Part shown: one piece after another, positions 22,028-27,157 of the stretch
Position numbering within the stretch: position 1 is the first letter of the stretch
Layout: every line of letters starts with the position of its first letter
IMG/VR virus record: IMGVR_UViG_3300006875_000127
Location: 1-27,157 of that record
Strand: one strand, 5' to 3'
DNA length: 27,157 nt
Source of the DNA: a virus
Notes under the pieces: model-generated
Told to the model about the DNA's origin: nothing
Seen by the model: only the letters and a program-made list of their open reading frames with translations
Database searches by the model: none
Program-made: the position numbers and the translations under genes

Positions 22028-23704
22028 TTATGCAAATTCTATTTCTTGTGTATAAACTTCTTCAGGAACTTCAACATCAATTCCCATTGCAGTTAGCAAA
22101 CCATTAATTCCTGATTTTATCAATTCTATAAAGTATTCAATTTTTTCAAGTATCCACTTATATAGATTTTCTATTTTCTCTTTAATAAAATTTATTGCTT
22201 TATTAAACCAATTTTCATATAATTCTATTTTATCTTCATTTAACAATCCTTTATTTTTTTTAGATTCAAATGCATTATACGCTTCTCCTAATTTTGATGT
22301 CTTATTAATTATATCTTCTAAGCCTATTCTTAGTGATGAATAGAAAGAATATCCTACTTTTTCACCACCTTTTTTATAACTAGTACTTTTCATTGTGACA
22401 GCGAATTTGACTTTTCCGAGTATAGAATCTATTGCTACACTTTTTTTACTTGTCATATCTTTTAATACAGCAGTAGAAGCATCTCCGGAAATCGCTAGAA
22501 CATAATTCGCTTCTGCTGGGGATTTTTTACCAAATTTAGTGAATCCCGATGCCGCTTCGTACACAAACGCTCTTTTAAATTCAGGACTCTTATTGAATTG
22601 CTTTTCGATATATTCCATAAACTCTTTATGTGCAATTTGAGCGTCGTCATATATTTTTCGCGCTTTTTTATTCGTTGCGTCTAATTCTGCTTTTGGAGAT
22701 TTTGATAACTGTTTAGTATTTAAATCGCTTGTTCTTGTTTTTCTTGCAAAACTTTGTATTATATCAATAGCCTTATTTTCAGCTGTTTTTGAAATACCCG
22801 ACATTTCTGCAGCCGCCATGACAGTAGCTATTGCTTCTTTTGGTTCTGGGCTCATTAACTGAGAAGCTCCTTTTTTTACTGAAATCCTAAAAGAACTGTC
22901 TTCTGACTTTATGTCGGTTTTTGGCTCATCAACTTTTTTAGTACCATGTGCATCGTGCCAAAATTCTGTTACTGCGTCTTTTCGTTGTGAATATTTCGCT
23001 AATTTTTGTTTTGTTTTTAGTTGATTTTTAACTATTTTTTTTATCGATTGAAAAAGATTTTCATATTGTTTATATCCTTTAGGCGCATTTTCACTTCCTG
23101 CGATTGCTGCGTTCCATAAATCAACTGAGATCTGTTCAAATTTAGATGCGCCCTCTTTTCCTTCTATTAGTTGCGTTAATATTTTTTTAGATTCTTCTAA
23201 AGTCTCAGTTTCTTCTTCACCGCCCCCTTCTTCACTCCCCGTTTCAGAAGTTTCTGCTGGTGGTATTTCTTCTGCTGATCCTGTTTCTGCTTCTCCCGCT
23301 TCTTCAGCTCCTTCCCCGCCCTTTGTTTTAAGCGGACTTCCCCATCTAAGCAATCTACTAATTGCCAGCATTGCTCTTTGTTTTTCTCCAGCCATAAATA
23401 ACAAGTAATTCTTTCCTCCGATTGTTGCTTGATAAGTTTCTCCCATATATGTCATAAAAAAGTATTGTCCATTATGCAATACTATTTTAAACATTGTGGG
23501 TTTAGGCGCTATTATGTATATCGCAGTTAAATATTCTTCAAAATTGTCTCCAAGTAAATATTCTAAATTCTCTCGTAAACTTTGATACTTCTTAAGGATA
23601 AATCCCATAGGATCATCCTCAAAAGTTTTTGGAGGCGTTTTCATAACCTCCTCCTGATCTTCGTTTATTAATTTCTTTAATATTTCTAATTCATCAAAGT
23701 TCAT
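22028..23704 (-). CDS. 558-aa protein with PD-(D/E)XK-like motif and acidic linker, possible internal head protein
   Basis: A multi-part protein. The N-terminus (MNFDELEILKKLINEDQEE) has an L/I-x-E site (I-N-E, 13-15). Residues about 40-120 form a small alpha/beta domain (MFKIVLHNGQYFFMTYMGET); 128-172 are Glu/Gly-rich and probably disordered. Residues about 190-460 contain PKTDI (261-265) followed 10 residues later by ISVKKG (274-279). This P-D/T-D...S-x-K arrangement is that of PD-(D/E)XK nucleases, with Asp264 and Lys277 as candidate catalytic residues. A second conserved-looking block follows (AFVYEAASGFTKFG, 379-392). The C-terminal about 80 residues are amphipathic helices. Similar proteins are, from memory, present but unannotated in marine T4-like phages. 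Nuclease activity is unproven. It overlaps the upstream gene by 11 nt. Confidence 0.7.
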   Translation of the reverse strand: MNFDELEILKKLINEDQEEVMKTPPKTFEDDPMGFILKKYQSLRENLEYLLGDNFEEYLTAIYIIAPKPTMFKIVLHNGQYFFMTYMGETYQATIGGKNYLLFMAGEKQRAMLAISRLLRWGSPLKTKGGEGAEEAGEAETGSAEEIPPAETSETGSEEGGGEEETETLEESKKILTQLIEGKEGASKFEQISVDLWNAAIAGSENAPKGYKQYENLFQSIKKIVKNQLKTKQKLAKYSQRKDAVTEFWHDAHGTKKVDEPKTDIKSEDSSFRISVKKGASQLMSPEPKEAIATVMAAAEMSGISKTAENKAIDIIQSFARKTRTSDLNTKQLSKSPKAELDATNKKARKIYDDAQIAHKEFMEYIEKQFNKSPEFKRAFVYEAASGFTKFGKKSPAEANYVLAISGDASTAVLKDMTSKKSVAIDSILGKVKFAVTMKSTSYKKGGEKVGYSFYSSLRIGLEDIINKTSKLGEAYNAFESKKNKGLLNEDKIELYENWFNKAINFIKEKIENLYKWILEKIEYFIELIKSGINGLLTAMGIDVEVPEEVYTQEIEFA

Positions 23705-24158
23705 GATATCCTGTATTAGCTTGATCTATATAATTTTGTGCTTGAGAAATGTGATCTTGAATCCATCCTGGAAGGTTAATTTCATTAGTTCCAATTTTTT
23801 GGGATAATTCTGTTGCATTTTTTATTATATCTTGAAGCAGATTTTGCGCCATGCCAACTTCATGATCTTGCGATTGTTGATTCATATCGTCAAATCCACA
23901 TTCGGTACATATTCCTTTTTCCATTATTGATCCACATTCAGCACATATACCTTCATTTTCTTTAATTGGAACGCATTTATCTTTTCCATTTTCTGTACCT
24001 GCATATCTATATCCTCTCCAACATGGTTTACCATCAATGCCTTTTTTCTTTTCGCTTTCGTTTTGAGAAAGTTTCGGTTTAGAGGTTTTATACGTTTTCA
24101 TACCTATATTATAGGCATCTCCCATATTTTCTTTAAGTAGCTCTTTTAGTTTTATCAT
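23694..24158 (-). CDS. Zinc-ribbon protein with capsid-targeting-like N-terminus, 154 aa
   Basis: It begins MIKLKELLKENMGD, an amphipathic helix ending in L-K-E (8-10). A Cys-containing motif (GIDGKPCWRGYRYAGTENGK, 40-59) resembles a block that recurs in phage structural proteins. A zinc ribbon follows with C72, C75, C84 and C87 (CxxC-x8-CxxC). The C-terminal part is helical (NATELSQKIG, then GWIQDHISQAQNYIDQAN). The order is targeting-like peptide, C-W-R-G-Y block, zinc ribbon, helical tail. The function is unknown, but virion association is plausible. It overlaps the previous gene by 4 nt (ATGA) and the next by 11 nt. Confidence 0.7.
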   Translation of the reverse strand: MIKLKELLKENMGDAYNIGMKTYKTSKPKLSQNESEKKKGIDGKPCWRGYRYAGTENGKDKCVPIKENEGICAECGSIMEKGICTECGFDDMNQQSQDHEVGMAQNLLQDIIKNATELSQKIGTNEINLPGWIQDHISQAQNYIDQANTGYHEL

Positions 24159-24454
24159 GATCCATAATAGTTTTTTATATACTCTGGATATTTGGTTTGT
24201 AGAGTGTTTAGCAGCGTTGCTTTTGTGGATCTCAATGCTTTTAGACTCATTAAAATGTCTTTATCTTTTATAGAATGCTTTTTTACAGCGCTATTGAGAT
24301 CACTAATTAGATCATTAATATTTTCTATGATGCCAGAAAAATCTGGATAGTATTCGACATCCCACGATATTTTTCCAGTTTCAGGATCAACACCTGTTTG
24401 TGTTGTCTTGAATTCTGTACCAGACATTTCTAATAATTCTTTAAGACTTTTCAT
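24155..24454 (-). CDS. Uncharacterised small protein with capsid-targeting-like N-terminus, 99 aa
   Basis: It starts MKSLKELLEMSGTEF, sharing the M-K-x-L-K-E-L-L core with the next gene and ending its first helix in L-L-E (7-9). A short beta-type stretch (TGVDPETGKISWDVEYYPDF) is followed by helices (NINDLISDLNSAVKKHS, LMSLKALRSTKATLLNTL). No catalytic or metal motif is seen. Start and stop are well placed: a 3-nt gap upstream and a 4-nt overlap (ATGA) downstream. It is likely a small internal or core protein if the targeting model is right; otherwise unknown. Confidence 0.65.
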   Translation of the reverse strand: MKSLKELLEMSGTEFKTTQTGVDPETGKISWDVEYYPDFSGIIENINDLISDLNSAVKKHSIKDKDILMSLKALRSTKATLLNTLQTKYPEYIKNYYGS

Positions 24455-24457
24455 ATT

Positions 24458-24784
24458 TTACCATTTTCTACATGACCAATATCTTGGTGTAGTTCTATCT
24501 TTTGCTGTATGACATTTGTGTCTTGCTCTAAATGACTTTCTTCTTTTTGGATTACTCTTTTTTATTTTTACACCCTTTTGTCCAAAGTTAACTTTTACTA
24601 CATTACCTTTTTTGTTTTTAACATATACTTTGAACTTTTTTACATCACCTGCCATTGGTTTACCTAATGGAACATCTCTTCCTTGATATTCGGCCTCTTC
24701 TAATTTATTCCAACGCTCAATTATATATTCAGCCAAACAGGCTGGGCAGAATTCTCCTTCATTTATTTCATGGATATGATCCAT
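24458..24784 (-). CDS. Cys-containing basic protein with SFRARHKC...RYWSCRKW ending, 108 aa
   Basis: The N-terminus has F-C-P-A-C (12-16), a possible half zinc site, and I-N-E at 7-9. The middle is Lys/Gly-rich and beta-like (VKKFKVYVKNKKGNVVKVNF, then GQKGVKIKKSNPKRRKSFRA). The C-terminus, H-K-C...Y-W-S-C-R-K-W, gives two more Cys and a His. This R-A-R-H-x-C...R-Y-W-S-C ending is a feature I recall from hypothetical proteins of marine T4-like phages. The four Cys plus His could bind one metal across the chain. The protein is strongly basic, so contact with DNA is plausible. It is spaced 2-3 nt from its neighbours. Confidence 0.7.
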   Translation of the reverse strand: MDHIHEINEGEFCPACLAEYIIERWNKLEEAEYQGRDVPLGKPMAGDVKKFKVYVKNKKGNVVKVNFGQKGVKIKKSNPKRRKSFRARHKCHTAKDRTTPRYWSCRKW

Positions 24785-24786
24785 TA

Positions 24787-25158
24787 TTAATGTAAAAATT
24801 TAAGTTTATATTTAGTACTTTCTATTAATTCTACAACTGTATCTATTTGATTTTGTAAAAATGAATCTTGTGGTACTTGCTGTCTAGTAGATTCTACAAA
24901 TTTACAAAGTGCTTCAAAATACATTTCATAATTTTGATCTTCTCTAATACTAGCTGCCATTTTATATCCAGTTAATATTCCGTATCTACCTTGATAAGAT
25001 TCTACTAGTCCATCAATAAGAGGTATTATGCCATCATAATATGCATTTAGAGCCATGTGTGCAGCGTATGCTCCAGGTCCTTGCGCTTGTAAATGATATA
25101 TGTGCGCCTGATTTCTGGATTGCATTAGAGTTCCTACAAGTGTTGCAAATTGTTCCAT
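24787..25158 (-). CDS. Dps/ferritin-like protein with complete ferroxidase-site spacing, 123 aa
   Basis: An all-helical, small protein. His22, His34, Asp49 and Glu53 stand in H-x11-H-x14-D-x3-E order, the exact spacing of the Dps ferroxidase site (E. coli Dps H51, H63, D78, E82). Surrounding sequence also lines up: HLQAQGPGAYAAH with HWNMRGANFIAVH, and LIDGLVESYQGRYG with HLDTMAERAVQLGG. Dps proteins oxidise and store iron and protect or bind DNA. At 123 aa it is shorter than Dps (about 150-170) and lacks the Lys-rich DNA-binding N-terminal tail, so the fourth helix may be short. It may instead be a structural phage protein that kept the fold. The gap to the next gene is 2 nt. Confidence 0.6.
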   Translation of the reverse strand: MEQFATLVGTLMQSRNQAHIYHLQAQGPGAYAAHMALNAYYDGIIPLIDGLVESYQGRYGILTGYKMAASIREDQNYEMYFEALCKFVESTRQQVPQDSFLQNQIDTVVELIESTKYKLKFLH

Positions 25159-25791
25159 TTATTTTTTATTTTTATCCTTTTCTTTAAATTCTTTTTTCAT
25201 GTCTTTTTTAGATTTTTCTATCTTTTCTAATTTTGACATGAGATCGTCTACTTTATTTACGATAACTGCAACTTTTTCTCTATGAGATCCTGCTGATTTT
25301 GGATCTTCTTTAGCCATTTCCATGTGCTCTTTTCTCTTTTTTTCTAGAGTATCTATTGCTTTTTTTATTTTATTTACTACATCATCTTTTTTCTCTTCTA
25401 AAGCGTATGATTTTTTCTTATATTCTTCAAATAAATCATTTGCTACATCATTTGCTAGATCTTTGTCAGGGTAAACTGCATGAATTTGATCTCTCTGTAT
25501 TTGATGATCTGGTCCCAGTCCTACTAATGGATCAATTGGTTTTACTAATGATGTTAATTGACATCCAGTATACGGTTTTTGAACAGCATATAAAGTATTC
25601 AAAGATCCTGGGATAGTTTTTTGCATTTCGATATCTTCTTTCATTACTTTTTTGTTTTCGTCTGCGTGGATATGAAGAGCCGCTAAATAATCGTCTATAT
25701 CTCCTTTCGTACAACCAACTTTTTTTCCTCTTGTTCCATCAGATTTTTTCTTATATATACATTTATTTTTACGGTCTATAGAATATGGCAT
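25159..25791 (-). CDS. Uncharacterised Lys/Glu-rich protein, 210 aa
   Basis: Not recognised. The N-terminal about 40 residues (MPYSIDRKNKCIYKKKSDGT, then GCTKGDIDDYLAALHIHADE) include two Cys and look like a small compact module. A middle part follows (QKTIPGSLNTLYAVQKPYTG, VGLGPDHQIQRDQIHAVYPD). The C-terminal half is a very charged coiled coil (about 120-210, ending in KKEFKEKDKNKK). It lies 0 nt from the Dps-like gene (25158/25159), with the octamer 14 nt before its ATG. A structural or internal role is possible; no enzyme motif is seen. Confidence 0.7.
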   Translation of the reverse strand: MPYSIDRKNKCIYKKKSDGTRGKKVGCTKGDIDDYLAALHIHADENKKVMKEDIEMQKTIPGSLNTLYAVQKPYTGCQLTSLVKPIDPLVGLGPDHQIQRDQIHAVYPDKDLANDVANDLFEEYKKKSYALEEKKDDVVNKIKKAIDTLEKKRKEHMEMAKEDPKSAGSHREKVAVIVNKVDDLMSKLEKIEKSKKDMKKEFKEKDKNKK

Positions 25792-25805
25792 ACCTTTTTT
25801 TATTA

Positions 25806-25813
25806 ATAAATAT
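25806..25813 (-). promoter_or_regulatory. ATATTTAT intergenic octamer upstream of the 210-aa gene
   Basis: Coding-strand ATATTTAT in the 23-nt gap, 14 nt before the ATG and just past the stop codon of the zinc-ribbon gene at 25815. One of six intergenic copies; function unknown. Confidence 0.35.
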
Positions 25814-25814
25814 T

Positions 25815-26384
25815 TTAAACTTCAGTGTTTTTCATTTTATCTAAATAACTCTTTATTTCTTCGTACATTTTCTTTTTATCTCCGCCTGCCCAGTTCTCAA
25901 TATCTCCTCCTTCAGTGACTATAGTATCTCTATCTTTATACCATTGTTCTAATGCCATCTCGATATCGCTTAAATTTGCATTTTTATTTTTATTAATCAT
26001 CTGTTTTTCATAATCTTCCCATTTACCTGAAATTTTCATCTGCGTTTCTTCTTTAATTACGCAATCGAAACATTTTTTATGCGTTGAATACATCTTTTTA
26101 TTAATTTCGTTAACTTTCATAGCTTTTGCACACGATGGACAAGTTATCGGTAATACTACTAACTTTTTTATAGAATCTAATTTTGTAATTGTTTGCTTAA
26201 TACCATTTTTTATAGTCCACGTTTTACCCGATTCTTCCCAAACATCTCCTTCTACATGATCAGAATAGTGCTTATCCCAACCAGACTGTGTCTTGGTTTT
26301 ATCCCCAGACTGTCCAGTTAAAATATTTCTCATTCTTTGTACTGTACTTTTAGAGAATTCTTTTTTTAATGTTGATTCTTTCAT
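25815..26384 (-). CDS. Zinc-ribbon protein, 189 aa
   Basis: The N-terminal half is basic and contains W-E-E-S-G-K-T-W-T-I-K-N-G (about 49-61), a small beta-hairpin-like element. A zinc-binding pair follows, C82-x2-C85 (ITCPSCAKAM) and C105-x2-C108 (HKKCFDCVIKE), spaced 19 residues apart, in a knuckle-like arrangement. The C-terminus is helical and charged (YEKQMINKNKNANLSDIEMA, then EQWYKDRDTIVTEGGDIENW). Such proteins occur in T4-like phages as hypothetical, from memory. It overlaps the HAD-fusion gene by 4 nt (ATGA), which points to coupled translation. It is likely nucleic-acid or protein binding; no catalytic domain is visible. Confidence 0.75.
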   Translation of the reverse strand: MKESTLKKEFSKSTVQRMRNILTGQSGDKTKTQSGWDKHYSDHVEGDVWEESGKTWTIKNGIKQTITKLDSIKKLVVLPITCPSCAKAMKVNEINKKMYSTHKKCFDCVIKEETQMKISGKWEDYEKQMINKNKNANLSDIEMALEQWYKDRDTIVTEGGDIENWAGGDKKKMYEEIKSYLDKMKNTEV

Positions 26385-27157
26385 AATCGAAACTTTTGTA
26401 ATATTGATATTGTTTTATCTACACTTTTGTGCGTTATTCCTATCGCGCCCATTTCTTTCCAAGGCGCTATATTTTTGTAAAAATCGTCTATTAATATGCA
26501 CTTAGAAATCTGTTCTTTTGGCATATTAGATAATATTTCGTGTTTTGCTCCTGTTTGTTTAAAAATAATATCTTGAGGCTCAGGATTTAAATGTTTTTTT
26601 ATCCACAAAAGCTTTCCTTTTTGCGCGTATTTAAAAGTACTTGGACTTGATAATATAATCGGATTGTATTTTGATATATAACTCCATAATTCTTTTGCTC
26701 CTGGAAAATATGGCATATCTGACCAAAATGTTATACCCACATCATCTATTGCTTTCTTAAGCATTATCGATCCCTTTTCTTTATAATATTCTTGAGGAGT
26801 TACTCCAAAAAAATGATCAAATTGAGCATCAAAGTCAGTTAATACTCCATCCATATCACAAAAAATCTTCATTTTTGATGATAAAACTTTTTGTAGTGTA
26901 TTAGTTAAATTAGATTCATATATTAATTCATTTCTTTTGCCATAGTTTCTCATAATAACTCCTGATATAGCATTAGCTTCATTTTCAATATCTGATCCTG
27001 CTGATCCTGCGTGAGGATACATTTTACCGAGTTCATTTTGTCTATGATGCACTAATTCATGAGAAAGAGTTCTTAGTATATCAGCTAAATTTCTATTTCC
27101 AATATAAACTTTTAATGATTTAGGAGTATTTTTATATTCACCAAAACTATGAATATC
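26381..27157 (-). CDS. Metallopeptidase-like / HAD phosphatase fusion, N-terminus beyond window (partial)
   Basis: The frame is open to the right edge (258 residues visible), so the N-terminus is missing. Residues 33-37 are H-E-L-V-H, a zinc-peptidase HExxH motif, with a downstream Glu (E58 or E60 in I-E-N-E-A-N-A) as possible third ligand. From about residue 95 a HAD domain begins: motif I D-M-D-G-V-L-T-D (101-108), motif II region L-S-S-P-S, a Lys-containing motif III, and motif IV I-D-D (223-225). The layout resembles C-type 5'(3')-deoxyribonucleotidases. A GTG at 27052 lies inside the HExxH motif and cannot be the true start. The HAD part could act in nucleotide salvage; the peptidase part is less certain. 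A separate HAD start at the internal Met before K-I-F-C-D is possible. Confidence 0.75.
   Translation of the reverse strand, partial: DIHSFGEYKNTPKSLKVYIGNRNLADILRTLSHELVHHRQNELGKMYPHAGSAGSDIENEANAISGVIMRNYGKRNELIYESNLTNTLQKVLSSKMKIFCDMDGVLTDFDAQFDHFFGVTPQEYYKEKGSIMLKKAIDDVGITFWSDMPYFPGAKELWSYISKYNPIILSSPSTFKYAQKGKLLWIKKHLNPEPQDIIFKQTGAKHEILSNMPKEQISKCILIDDFYKNIAPWKEMGAIGITHKSVDKTISILQKFRL

Noticed and set aside
3187-25813. Reading the ATAAATAT copies as classic T4 late promoters
   Set aside because: On the coding strand they read ATATTTAT; a T4-type TATAAATA there would point rightward, where there are no genes.
27050-27052. GTG start for the HAD-fusion gene
   Set aside because: The codon is inside the HExxH motif and the frame continues upstream to the window edge.
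1-27157. tRNA genes, CRISPR arrays, insertion sequences, integrase or attachment sites
   Set aside because: None seen: gaps are all at most 140 nt, no clover-leaf-like stretch or regular spacer repeat is apparent, and no transposase or integrase motif occurs in the translated frames.

Overview
The window is part of a tailed-phage genome, T4-like (myovirus type), infecting a member of the Bacteroidota. Every supported gene lies on the minus strand, so the operons read from right (27157) to left (1). Genes are tightly packed, with many 1-, 4- or 11-nt overlaps and no gap over 140 nt. The T4-type identity rests on a terminase large subunit, portal, prohead protease, acidic scaffold and gp23-type major capsid protein in T4-like order, followed by gp13/gp14/gp15-like neck genes. 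The Bacteroidota host is inferred from a phage-borne protein with a type IX secretion (T9SS) C-terminal sorting domain, a lipoprotein, and AT-rich translation starts without clear Shine-Dalgarno sequences. Most of the window is about 30% GC by eye.

Layout in transcription order. (1) 27157-20929: small, mostly uncharacterised proteins. They include a metallopeptidase-HAD phosphatase fusion (cut by the window edge), three zinc-ribbon or Cys-rich proteins, a Dps/ferritin-like protein with the full ferroxidase residue spacing, a 558-aa protein with a PD-(D/E)XK-like motif, and a putative ADP-ribosyltransferase. Several share a short N-terminal peptide ending in L/I-x-E. This resembles the T4 capsid-targeting sequence cut by the prohead protease, so they may be internal head proteins injected with the DNA. 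(2) 20925-18202: an envelope cassette with an N-anchored coiled-coil protein (i-spanin-like), a small protein, a signal-peptide/coiled-coil/TM protein, a lipoprotein, and a PKD-repeat T9SS cargo protein. The last two genes are visibly richer in GC (about 40%). A terminator closes the cassette. (3) 18115-7164: the head module, with TerL, portal, four uncharacterised genes (one of only 42 aa), prohead protease, scaffold and major capsid protein, ending in a UUCG-loop terminator. (4) 7076-1: a PhoH-like ATPase, gp13-, gp14- and gp15-like neck/tail-connector genes, then fibre-like and other small structural genes, running off the left edge.

The main points of interest are the predicted internal-head cargo set (putative ART, nuclease-like protein and others), the Dps-like protein, the T9SS-targeted phage protein, and an octamer (ATATTTAT on the coding strand) found almost only in the short gaps between genes. 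All functional calls come from reading the sequence; no database search was run.
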